Source of the DNA: Proales similis
Taxonomy: Eukaryota; Rotifera; Eurotatoria; Ploima; Proalidae
Assembly (NCBI GenBank): GCA_019059635.1
Contig: JAGVRJ010000002.1
Coordinates: 124,001 to 188,000 of the forward strand
Reading direction: 5' to 3'
DNA: 64,000 bases
This document shows, in pieces, positions 11,818 to 22,796 of the stretch. Under the pieces are notes generated by a model that saw only the letters and a list, made by a program, of their open reading frames with translations, was not told the DNA's origin and made no database searches. Positions within the stretch are counted from its first letter, which is position 1, and each line of letters opens with the position of its first letter. Made by a program: the position numbers and the translations under genes.

Positions 11818-14800
11818 AGTAAGCGAAGTGTTCGTTTTGCAGTTCTAATCTAAACCGATCGAACTGAAAAGTGGTCGAGACCGAGAAGAAGCAGTTGCTG
11901 AACAGTTTGAAAGACGCAATCAGAGAGGTACGCTTTTCTTTTTCGATCTGAATGAGCAGCGATTTCAATTTGTCAAAGTGTCGGCTCCGATTCGGCGACA
12001 GAAATGAGCTGGCCACCGAAATTGATGGACGCGTTTGCTATTTGTGTCAAAAACTAGAAGCTGTTCTGTCACATGGGCTCAAACAGGACTCGCCGACTCG
12101 AAGCCAGCCAGCCCTTGCCCTGGGAGTGCTCAAGTAAGCCCACTGCGGCCTGTTCTTGAAACTCACTCAAACCATTTCATTCATTTCATTGCATTCGGCT
12201 CTTACCCAAGCAGTCAAAAGAATATTGTTAAAAATACTGGACAATTCATTTCGCAGCTGTTGGACGAAAAGCTCGAATTGAGCAAATCGAACGACTCAAT
12301 TGAAGCGAGTAAGTCGACATGGTAAATTGGCGAGCGGCAATTTAAATGCTCAATGAATTGAAACAGCATTCTGGACAATGATCAAGCAGACGATGAACGA
12401 GTTTGACCGCGAGCGCTACGACAACTTAGAAAATGTCAAAACCAACGTGGGAAAGCAACGAGCGTGGTTACGCAGTTCACTCAACGAGCATTCACTCCCA
12501 TACTCCTTTCAGTCGTTGGTCAATAATCCCAACCTACTCGAGTGAGTTGAGCGTCTATTTGCTTCGACAAGATCTAATCGAAGGGGAAAAGGCAATACTA
12601 CGAGTCTGACTGCTTCATGCTCGATTCGGCTTGCACCCAGTCGCTGGGCGAAATGATTTCGGAATTGAATTCGATTATATTTGCGATAAATATTGACAAT
12701 TCAAACCTGGACGTGGTGACCAGGCTCGCCAAGCCAAGCTCGGCAGTGAAGCACGGGACAGGCCGCGAAAAGGAGACAGTCAACGAGCCTCCATCCGTGG
12801 CAGTCCCGGCTCCAAGCAAAGCCAGCTCGAGTGGCTTGAATTCGAAAAGAATCCGCAAGAAAAATATCGTTTTACTGGACGAAGAAGAAGAGCTCGGAGA
12901 CAAGACAACTTTGAGTCCGAAAAGTTCAAAGGCAATGGCCATAAACGTAAACGAGGATGATCAGCTCAGCTTGTCAAATTCAGTCTCTTCTCCAAAAGAC
13001 CCGATCATCAACATGAGCCTTACTAGCAACGATTTCTACATAACCAAGTACGCAGTTGATTTTGGCGGGTCCTTTCTGACTCGTCGTCGTTGTCGTCTGT
13101 TTTTAATTTTGAAACTTTTCTTCTCACTGTTAGCTTAGACAACCAACGCTCTAGTCTGATTCCGGTGAGCGAGTCGATTGGCACCGGTTTTACGGCAGAC
13201 AGCCTTTCTGGTAAGTGCGCATTCACTTTGCTTGTTTTTATGTTCGGCTCCATTTTCTTTCTCAAAAGAGTTCTCAAATCCGGCAAGTGAAACCTCTGCC
13301 GATCACATCGACTCGGACCGAATGAGGTAAGCGCTCTGGCATTATGGCATTTGAATAATTTGGCTTAACGAACTTGTTTTGAGCAGAAGACAAAATGAGC
13401 TTCAAACTCCGCATTCGCCAAACAGTGTATTCTCAATCGAGCACAGTGGCGAGTACGGCGATAGACAAGAAGCGACCAGTCAGTTCAACTCACCGCAAAA
13501 GTCAAGCAATCAGGCAGAAAGTGAATTCGATTTGGCAAACATCAACCAAATGGATGCGGAGCAGCTTAGGGCGTTGACGGAGAAGCTGAACGAGAAGTTT
13601 GAGGTTGAGAAAAAGAGAGCGAACCAGCTAGAGTTGAGCATCGAAGAGGAAAGAATGAAAAACGCCGGTCTCAAGCAGCAGATCAGAAATCTGGAAGCAG
13701 AAATGAAAGTTAATAACGAGAGCTTGGACGCAAGGCTAAACGAGACCGAGCGCGAGAATCGACTGCTGAAAGAGCAGCTCAAAAAGTATGTGGGCGCTAT
13801 TCAGCTGTTGCAACGGCAGCGCTCTGAAGCCAGCAGCGTAAATGATGAAAAACTCGAGGCCAGTCAGTCAAGTCCGACTGGCACCAAACGCATCAGCGAC
13901 TACAGCCACGAAGCTGAGCAGTACGAAAAGAAACTTGTCCAATTGGCGGAAATGCACGGCGAGTTGATGGAGTTCAATTCAAAGCTCTATCGCTTGATCG
14001 AGAGTAAGAACGCGCAGCTTGAAGCATTGAAAGAAGAGCTCGTCACCTTACGCGGTCCGGTAAAGCGCTTTCTCTTTTTTCTAATCCTCATTTTGATGAA
14101 TGAACTCTCACCCTGGTTGATGCAGCTTCCCAATGAGAGCACCTATGAAAGTCGTCTGGAAAACAGTTCAAGTCCGTCGGTGGCTGCACTCATAAACATT
14201 TGGATCCCTTCGACGTTCTTGCGCACCGAGTCAAACGGTTCCCATCACGTTTATCAGGTGCTGCAGCTTTTTTTTTGTTCGTTAAGCCAGAGAGCTGAAA
14301 ACCGATTCCAATGCGTAGATTTACATTCGAATTAAAAACGAAGAATGGAACATATTCAGGCGCTTCTCAAATTTTCACGATCTTCACTCTCAACTGAAGC
14401 GCAAATACCCGCTCGTGGCCACAATCTCTTTTCCGAAAAAGAAAGCCCTCGGCAACAAGGTAAGCAATTTTTGCTAATTCTTTCTATCCATCTGATCCGA
14501 GAGTTGAATATATGCTCAATCTAGAGCTCAAAGCTGGTCGAGCAGAGAAGAATTCAACTTCAAGAGTACCTCAGAAAGGTGGTCAACACAATTTACGAGC
14601 TCGAGCCGGACCTCAACTCAAAGCCGTGCCGAGAGACGTTGGTCAAAACGATTCCGTTCTTGTGCAGCCGTTCGTTTGGCTCTGGTCTGGCCCGAGCAGA
14701 GGCGATCGGCTCCGGAGCAGGCATGCTGCCCAATCCAAGCTCGCCTGTTCGCTCCTTATCGAGCACTGGCAGTTTGAGTCAAATGGTGCGCGCCAGTTTA

Positions 14801-14878
14801 AACAGCTCCAATCCACTGAGCAGTTCGTCCGCCAATCGTATTGCCGCTTCTCCGGCTCCTTTGTACAACGGCCTTTGA
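11818..14878 (+). CDS. SNX29: Sorting nexin-29 (RUN domain, coiled coil, PX domain)
   Basis: Three parts mark SNX29. The N-terminal RUN domain has RLRFGDRNELA, FEAVL-like KLEAVLSHGLK, QRAWLRSSLNEHSLPY and LNSIIFAINIDN. A coiled coil (about 13560-14050) contains KKYVGAIQLLQ and VQLAEMHGELMEFNSKLYR. The PX domain contains ALINIWIPSTFLR, HVYQV, EEWNIFRRFSNFHDLH and FPKKKALGNK, which is the phosphoinositide-binding region. Early exons are 11872-11927, 11979-12133, 12214-12308, 12367-12541 and 12592-13047, with consistent phases. The start codon is read as split: A at 11818 and TG at 11872-11873, giving MVETEKKQLLNSLKDAIREC. The C-terminal tail is Ser-rich. An AATAAA lies at 14988-14993. The role is inferred as endosomal membrane binding. 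Confidence 0.9.
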
Positions 14879-15049
14879 ATTGATAGATCACCAACGACTT
14901 GAAGTTATATATTCTTCTTCTTCATTATTTATTTCATTTTTCATGTTTATTCGACTCAATTTTTGATGCAAATTTTCGCTCTCTCACAATAAACCGCTCC
15001 GGCTCCTCAAACAAGAAATGAATAAATGCGCCAAGAATTAGAACTCAAA

Positions 15050-18000
15050 TCACAATGAATTCAAATAGCTCTTGAGCAGGCGTGAGAACTTTTTGACTTC
15101 TTTCTCTCCGCCGCTTGTCCATTCAGATTTTATAAAGTCAACTTCGAGCTGATTCGAATCGGTTTTAAACAGAGCGAACGGCAGGTATCGAAGTTCGTAC
15201 TGAGACCAATCTTTCCATCTGAGACCAGGCAAGCACACCCGGTTCACTCTGTTTTTTCGCCAGTTTTTATATCCGAGGGACTTGAATGGGCTGCGGAATG
15301 ACACTTACCCGGCTAGCTGAGTGCTCACTACTGGCTGTGTATCGTCGTTTAACAGATCCCACACGTAGAGATTGTCACGCTGGTCAAACACGACAAAGCA
15401 GCCAGCTCGACTTCGAATCCAGTCGATTTGCTTTATTGAAATGCCGAGTGTGCCGAACAGCCAGCATTTGAGAGGTGAGTCTAAAGAGAAAGCTTAGGTT
15501 GGCGAAACTCATTTAATTGGCTTGAATGCTAGATAGACTTGCCATATTGAGTGTTGTAGAGTCGAATTTCGCCGTTGCCATAAGCGGCCAGAATCAAGTT
15601 GTCTATTCGATGATGGAATGCAATGTCGGTTACGTTCAACAGTCCGTCGGCAACTTCCGATTTTAGTGCGCGACTGGAGAAATGTTCGCCTCGTCGAGTG
15701 AGGTGAACAATTTGACCCTTTGAGATTGATTGACGTTATTCTATTTAGGCAAGTTTGCCGCTTGTTTCATCACTTACCACATTGGTCGCAATAAAAAAGT
15801 CGTTCGGCTGATCTACAAAGTTGGTCAGGGCCAGGGTGTGGTATGGTAGTTTGCCGTATGATGACCTTTGGAGAGGAATAGGGTTCAGCTCATTGAACGA
15901 AATCGCGATCCAATGGAGACTACCAACCAGAGGTAATCAGATAGACGAGCTTGGGAGCTTTTGACGAGTTTAAGCCTGCCTCCCGGCAACAGGCCGAGGT
16001 CGGTCTCGAATACGGTCATTTCAACGTCTTTCAGCTCGACTAGCGTCTTTTTGGTCAATTTGAGAATGAAGTTTGATCTCCGCATGCTCATAAAGTGGCC
16101 AGCTTACCCAAACGCTCAAGCTGCAGTCGAGTTCTAGTGCACAGATCTGCACAAATATTTCATTGGTGCCTTTCCATCTGGACAATTACGATTAGTTTTT
16201 AACCGTTCGCCTGAACATCACAAAAGAAGCGAATGATTTACGTTTCATTTTGAAGAGTTAATACTCTTCGAATTTCGCTCATGTGATTCTGCTGACTCAG
16301 AATTCCAGCTTGATTTAAGTAAAGTTTAGAGTTTGAGAGAAACGAAGGCAGTCTCTTTGCGCCTACCAGTTGTGTAAGTGGGAAAGCGGATTAGGCCTGA
16401 TTGGACTTGTTCAAGTTGCTTGGCAGAGTTTATTCGGTGAAGGTTGTTCGACTCTCGGAGATCCCACACGGTCAACGAACCATCCGCCTTTTCGAATCAG
16501 TTTTCAAAACAAGACGCGTCATGACTATGTCGGCGGTTGGCTTACATTTCCTGAAATGACCACAAACGAAAAGAAACAGAGTGCAGTCGATTCACTCTCG
16601 CAGCCCAGAATCCTACGCCGGGGTTGACTGTTAACAAGTGACGAGGAGTCGAGACTGAAAATTCGCTTACCGATACGGTTCCTTTGGTTCATTTAGATTC
16701 CAGACGATCAAGAGTCCGGGTATTGGGCAGTCGCCTTTCGACGACGGGCGAAGTTTGTACGAACAGACAAAGTAGTTGAGATCGTCTTCGCAGAAGCAGC
16801 CGCCGGTTACAGCCGCATACTTGGCCAATTTGCCAAGCGAACTCGGAAACTGAAAATGAACAGTTCCACGTGAGATCGGAATGTCCGACTTGCTCATTTC
16901 GGTCTTGTCCTGTTGTTCGGCTGGTTGCTCTCTGAAGAGGGCGTCTATAACTTTAGAGGCGCGCTCAAGAAACGGCAGCAGCTTGGTAAAGTTTGTGTTG
17001 GTCGATCTCAGCTTTTCGATTATGTTCTCGCTCTCCGAGTCGTTCGCTCTTTCTTTTTCTTGACGCTTGCGCTTAGAATTCAGTTGGCAGTGAGTTTAGA
17101 GATGGAGCAAGTACCTTCTCCGAAACCTTTTGAATCGTCGGGTGGACACTGAGTCCACATCGTGCGAGAGTTGATGTCGTCGGTTTGAACTTCCATCTCA
17201 TAGCGATCTTCATTTGTTTGTACACTGCTCTACAATCGAACGCGTTGATAAGCTCGAACTGTTTGAACCAAAATAGGCAAATTGGTTTACATGTTTAAAC
17301 TGCGATGAGTAGACAGTGCGCATGTCGCTCGGGTTTATGTCCAAGAGATTGAAACTCTTGCGATCAAGTTCAATCGTTCGCATGAGATCGCGGGCACGTC
17401 GCTTTTGTCTATCGCTCGAGTCGTGGTTGAAGTAGATTCGGCTTGAAAACACTTGAATCGAGTCGGTCGGAATGTGCACTTGAACATTGGCCTTGACAAC
17501 TTTGACTTCATCATCGCTTGGCTCAAATCGCCTTCTCAGTCGCTCGTCCTCCGAGCTCGAGTCTTTCCGCTTTGCCTCATCATCGCTTATGAAGTCGTCT
17601 TCGAAATCCTCGTCGTATTCCTTAATAGCAAAGCCAACATGAGCTAGCCCAAATTAAAGGAAATCGGCGCCAGAATTGTCTAACCTCTTTTCTGTCTTTT
17701 TTAGTTTTTTCCGAGCGCCGATGCCGATCTTGATTATCTTTGTCACGCTCTTTGTCCTTTCGTCGATTGGATCTCTCATGATCGCTGTCGGCATTTTCGT
17801 AGCTCTTGTGCGATCGTCTCTCATCTCGTTCTTCTCTATGTGACCGTTTCTCGTCTCGCTCTTCTTTGTGCGATCGTCGGGACGATTCTTTCTTGCTGCT
17901 GTCTTTGCTCGAGCGTTCTTTTTCTTTGTCTCTGTGCCGACGCTCTTGTACATCCCGATCGTCGTAGACTTCATCTTTCTTGCGTCGGTCAGATGATGAT

Positions 18001-18377
18001 TTTTGATGTCTTGTTGACTCGTGTCTTTCCTCTTTGCTTCTTCTCTCCTCTCTATCATCGCGACCTTTATCCTCACGACGGTCTCGTTCGCTCTCTTTGT
18101 CCTTGCGTTTTAATCAACAGCCTCATTTCAAATAAATCCAAGCGTGCCTTTAAACCGCACAAACCTTGTCTCGAGTCTTGGAACTTCGCCTATCTCGTTC
18201 TTTTTCGACACCGGAATCGTCCACCAACGCAAATGTGGATGTGTACTTCTTACTAGATTTACTCTCCGAGCTATGGCTTGACTAGATTGTTCGGCAAGCA
18301 AACGACAAGCAAGAGATAAGAATGAAATCGATTGTTACGAGTTTGTTATCACCGAATCTCACCTTTTGGCGCGACAT
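15050..18377 (-). CDS. DYNC2I1: Cytoplasmic dynein-2 intermediate chain 1 (WDR60)
   Basis: Subunit of the retrograde intraflagellar-transport motor, acting in cilia. A 15-nt first coding exon (18363-18377, MSRQK) leads into a long Arg/Lys/Asp/Ser-rich disordered region (RERD/HRREERDE-type repeats, about 18250-17660), typical of WDR60. Next come an acidic stretch (EYDEDFEDDFISDDEAK), the family block RQKRRARDLMRTIELDRKSF near 17400, and the linker DINSRTMWTQCPPDDSK near 17140. The rest is a WD40 propeller in many small exons ending near FSRLLKSYLNSL. The C-terminal blade has VFDQRDNLYVWDLLND. A consensus X-box lies 73 bp upstream of the start, matching a ciliary gene. Inner exon boundaries in the propeller were only partly resolved. 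Confidence 0.87.
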
Positions 18378-18393
18378 GTTCAATTTCGCTCAG

Positions 18394-18408
18394 CTAAAGC
18401 AGAATTCT
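18394..18408 (-). promoter_or_regulatory. Acceptor-like site upstream of DYNC2I1 start
   Basis: The minus strand reads AATTCTGCTTTAG, then 16 nt, then the ATG. It has a pyrimidine-rich lead and TAG, as in real acceptors of this window. It is a possible leader-addition or 5'UTR intron site. Confidence 0.4.
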
Positions 18409-18449
18409 CAATTCAAATTCAACTTGAGCAAGCAGGCATTCTTCAGTCG

Positions 18450-18463
18450 GTTGCCATGGCAAC
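18450..18463. promoter_or_regulatory. RFX X-box, perfect palindrome, DYNC2I1 promoter
   Basis: GTTGCCATGGCAAC matches the classical X-box consensus (GTTGCC, 2-nt spacer, GGCAAC) exactly. It lies between PARN and DYNC2I1, 73 bp upstream of the DYNC2I1 ATG. RFX/DAF-19 factors use such sites to drive ciliary genes. Twelve specified bases would occur by chance about 0.004 times in 64 kb. Confidence 0.85.
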
Positions 18464-18898
18464 CAGTAAAAGGCCGTTCTTGGGCGGAATTAACTTTGAC
18501 TTGAACATCAGGCAATGAGTAATTCATAGAAAATTTATTTCAAAGATGCGTTCTATATATTTTTTTTATTTTATTCATTTCTTGTGATTGATTCAGATAG
18601 ATTTTATAATTTTGCTGTTGTGAATTTGCTTTGTTTGTTTGAACAAAGGAATGCGAAACGAATTATTGAGTGGTTGTAATTATTCTAAAACTTGCGCTTC
18701 TAACCGTAAGAACGATCACCAGTCGTTTGGTTGTGAGAACGGTTTGTCAACTTGGTCAGCTCAAATAAGAAACCAAACTATTTCAAGCCCGAGTGTCTTG
18801 GACTCGCTTACCTAAACTGTCCTTGGAATCAATGTTTTCACTATTTTGGGCAGGCAATGAGAAATTTCAATGTGCTAGCAATCAGTGAACTTGCCACC

Positions 18899-21387
18899 TA
18901 CTCGGTTTTTAGCTTTTTGGTTCCATTTATCAACGGCGACTCGCTACAAGACATGTCTTCGACGGCCGACGACAAGTCGGTCGAATTAGATTCGTTCATT
19001 TTGGCATCGTTTGCTTCGCTGCGTCTCTTCTCTTTCTTCGCATCAGCGACCTCTGATCTCAGGCCTTGTCCATTTGCTTTCTGCCGCTGATAAGTCGAGT
19101 AGAAGTAGACACGGTAATCTCGTCCACAAACACCGACAAGTTGAGATGCAGCTATTGCTCGATGCTGATAAATATTTTCGATCTAATTGTGCGCCGCGCT
19201 TACCCTTTTTAACGTTGTCCTGATTCTGCAGAGCAACAAACGCAGACGTGTCGTTTATCCACGAGACGAATATCTGCCCGAATGGACTGAACAAGTCGAA
19301 AAGCTTTTGGGTGTCCCATTGCGGTGGGAACTCGACGTAGAAAACATTCTCCCGTTTGGGCTCCTCTGTCAAATTGGTTCACGGATTTAGGCCCGCAGAG
19401 CAAGAAAGAAGCGTTGAGTAACTTCTGGACCCTACCTTGCTTTTTGGTCAAATCAATGAAGGAAATGTCGTAGCTTCGCATGAAGTGAATTCTTAAATCG
19501 AACGAGTCGAAGATTAATTGGACATGAGCGCCAACAGGCAGAGATAAGAGAAATGAGAACTTGTTTGAGTAAAAGTCGAGAATGGCTTCACGCGACGAGT
19601 TGAGTGTGTTTAGGTAGGCGAGCATTCGAGCAAAGCAGTAGCCGGTCAAGAATGCATCGTAGCCGGCCTCGTGCAGTTTCTCTTCCTCAGTGTTGTAGTC
19701 GCACTTCTCTTCTCACGGCGATTTGAACCAGAAAGCGACTGCAAAAAGGGCATCAGGTTACCGATTAAAATCTTGGGAAAAGGGTCCTTGTCCAAAGTCT
19801 TGCTCATCTCGGCCAACACGTTGCTACTTATGAGCTCCTTGAGTGGCGTCACAGACGCCATGTACTTGGTGTCGAGCAGTCTAATGCGAAACTTAAGCTC
19901 AATCTCGAACGACTTGAAGGTTTGTTGGCTCACTTTGGAAACAGGGCGTTGGTCATCGATTTGAAATCTTCGTAGTTCTAAAACGAATCAAGCGTTGACA
20001 AGTTTCTAAGTTCGACTGTCCGAAGTTGGCCTTACGTCGGGCAGAGACGAGACGAAAAATTGCCGAACGATTTGCATCACGTCGGTGAGCATGTTATGAC
20101 CCACAATGAGCTTTTGCTTTTAAATTGAGCATGATGATGAGTAAAGGCGGCATTGGGAGCGAGACCAAGTGAAGCCCAACCGATTGCGACAATTTCCAAA
20201 TGATGCGCGAAAAGCCGACTTCTTGGTCGAGAATTTCCAGATCACTCCTCTGATCGAGCAGGTCAATTTTGGTTATGATCATTAGGCGCTCTTTGTTCTC
20301 AAGCATTTTGTATTCGTATTTCAGCTGCTTTTTGTACCTTTTTTTGAATAAAACTCGTCTGGACAAGTTGAATGCAAACAAAACTGAACTGCTCGCTCAC
20401 TTGTATTTGATGTTCTTCTCGACAAAAACTCGAACAATACTTGAAGAGATTATTGTTTGATTAGAGAGAAAGAGACATTCGTCAGGCGACTTACAACTCG
20501 CTGAGACGAATCTCCTTGACCGACTCGGATTCGTTTGATACGAACTCTTCTAATTGGCATCTGTGCGAGAGTTGGAGCGTTAAAAGCGGATTTGGCAGGA
20601 GAGTCAGTTTACATGATTGTGTCTATTTGATCGTTAACTGCCTTGTTGTTCGATGGATAGAGCGTCACTTTCTCGATCGGATTCTCGCTCAGCTCGACGA
20701 GTTTGCCGCGTTTACGCTCTTCGCTCTCTTTTGTCATGAACGACACGCCCTTGTAGAAGCATTTGTTGAAATCGAAATTCTGCTCCGACAAGAATTCGAT
20801 TGATGTGTTCTGAAAATTGAAGCAAGTTCGAGGTGACGAGCAAAAGAGCGAGCCGAGTCAAGTCGGTTACAAGGCAAGAAAACACGCAGTCTGGAGTGAA
20901 GCGGCTATTTTGCGAACGCGGGAACAAGTAAAAGTTGTAGGCGGACGCTTCGTAGCTTCAAAAAGTTTAATCTCTTTAATTGAGGGCCTTTAATTGAACG
21001 CCATTCTATTGGACTTACCAATTGGGCCGATCTGGGCTCACTCGTTTGAACAGGCACATGCCAAACTGAAGAATGAGAAAGTTCTTGTCGTTCTATTGGA
21101 CAAGCGATGGTAAGAGGTGGACAAGGGGTCGGTCTCAGCAATCGCAGTCTACCTCTCGCATTTTCTCATAGCGCGCTTTGGGCGAGTCGAACGAGTTGAG
21201 ATTTCTGAAGGATGTGATGCCGCTCAGCTCACAGTCGATTGCGCAGAACTCACATTCGTCTATCTTTTGCTCGGCTTCTGAGCACACCTCGCTGAAATCT
21301 GTGGAAATAAAGTGGGCAAAACTTAGATGCCGGCCGTTTAGGTTCTGTTCGTTTAATTCGATGTTTACTGTCTATGGTAACCTCCAT
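18899..21387 (-). CDS. PARN: Poly(A)-specific ribonuclease PARN
   Basis: DEDDh-family 3'-5' exonuclease that trims poly(A) tails and matures small RNAs. Exon 1 is 19 nt (ATG at 21387) and joins to read MEVTIDNFSEVCSEAEQ, close to the family N-terminus. Catalytic residues are all present: D and E in AIDCELSG, D in HNMLTDVMQ near 20090, and H and D in HEAGYDAFLTGYCFARMLAYL near 19650. DFNKCFYKGV and LLDTKYMAS are further family blocks. An RRM-like domain follows (ENVFYVEFPPQWDTQKLFDLFSPFG), then FVSWINDTSAFVAL. The C-terminus is a charged Lys/Ser tail ending KKLKTE. The order and residues match animal PARN throughout. Gap to COQ9 upstream is 253 bp, same strand. Confidence 0.94.
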
Positions 21388-21640
21388 CGTCTGGTTTGCA
21401 CTGTTTCAAGTTACTTTATCCTCTGCGCTCAATTTTAATGAACGAGCATGCTTCCCACTCATGCAGGCATGAGCATTTGCAATCAAAGTTTTGCTTTGTA
21501 GCTTGTTCGACGTTCTCAGTCTAACCAGCCCACGATCGGCCTTCGTTAAAATTTGGATCAAATTTTTATTCAATTCCGTCAAATATTCGAATTTGAAGTG
21601 AGAAAAATACAATTTCTAGTTTATAGGTCGAGTTCAAGTG

Positions 21641-22678
21641 TCAGCGATTGAGGCCAAGAGTGTTCTTGACCACGGCGAAGACTCCATTCACGCCCTGCAA
21701 GACGTTGCCAATCTTTTTTGTTCGAATCAGCTTTTATAGGACGATTTGCCCAAAGTTAGTCTTTGTCGATTTACTTGATTGACAGCGCTGCCAAACATGC
21801 CCAGGTCTTTGAGGCGATTGTCTAGAAACTGATAAGTGTCGCGGAAGTTCTCCGACTTGTCTTGAAGCATATACAGCTCAGTCGACTTGTAGATCATTGC
21901 CAAGCTGAGCCGCTTGGTGTACCAGTTGAACTTGACGGTTCATGGTTATCAAATTCGAACAAAAAGAAACTAAGGACTTGAAAAGTGGGCATACATCGGT
22001 TGACTTGTCGCCGGCCTCGTGCCAAATCTCGTCGCACAAATTCAGCAAATTCTCAATCGACTGAATCGCGTTGGCAGGGTTGAAGGTTTGAATGGCCATG
22101 GCCTTTTGTTTCGAATGGTTATTTTAGATGGCGAAGGTAGGAAATGACGAGCAGAGCACCTGAGGCCAATGATCCACGAATGGCTGAATGAGAGTCAATC
22201 GGTAGATAATTGCAGAGCGAATCAGCTGACCAATGCCGGTGACTTTTTTCTCTTGCTTCAATGTGCGCAAGTGCTCGACCAGCTTCTGATTGCTCTGCTT
22301 GTAAAAGAAGTCGATCAGGTCAAATTCGGCACGATCGAATAGTCCCTTGATGGCCAGCGAGTAGCCTGCATCGTGGGCGCCTGTTCAAGTAAAAAGCGAG
22401 CAATTCTTTCAAAACAGCCAATGGAGAAAGCGTTCAAAAGTTTATAGACCTTGCTCAATAGCGGCAGTGGTGAATCCCAAAATGGGCACATGTTTCATCG
22501 CGTTGGTCAGCACGAGCTGTTTTATTTCATTTTCGCTCAGCTCTTGTTTGGTTTGAGTTTTGTTTTCTGACTCGGCGTTTTGTCCGTTGCTTTCCAATCT
22601 GATCAAGGCCGAATTTAGCGCAACTCGGCTCAGACACAATCGGCTAACACTAATGCCTCTTAGACCAACTGCGAGCAT
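21641..22678 (-). CDS. COQ9: Ubiquinone biosynthesis protein COQ9, mitochondrial
   Basis: Lipid-binding, TetR-like protein that assists COQ7 in ubiquinone synthesis in mitochondria. The start is the ATG at 22678, giving an Arg-rich, acid-poor leader typical of a targeting peptide (MLAVGLRGISVSRLCLSR). Conserved parts are LTNAMKHVPILGFT near 22480, IYRLTLIQPFVDHWPQ, ENLLNLCDEIWHEAGDKSTD near 22010, the hydroxylase-interface block FNWYTKRLSLAMIYKSTELYML and a C-terminal amphipathic helix. The stop lies at 21641-21643. Only 113 bp separate this ATG from the GLMN stop upstream on the same strand, so the two may share a transcript. Confidence 0.93.
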
Positions 22679-22790
22679 CTTCTATCTAGACTCTTTAGAG
22701 TTATTTAAGAGCAAGATTTAATTTCAGAGCAGATGCCATTTAATGGGCAGCAACGTTGATTTCTGTTTGATTTCTCAAGATTTTAAAAAT

Positions 22791-22796
22791 TTTATT
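22791..22796 (-). terminator. Poly(A) signal AATAAA overlapping the GLMN stop codon
   Basis: The minus strand reads TTG AAA TAA AATTTT. AATAAA at 22791-22796 contains the TAA stop (22792-22794). The COQ9 ATG follows 113 bp downstream. Confidence 0.65.
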
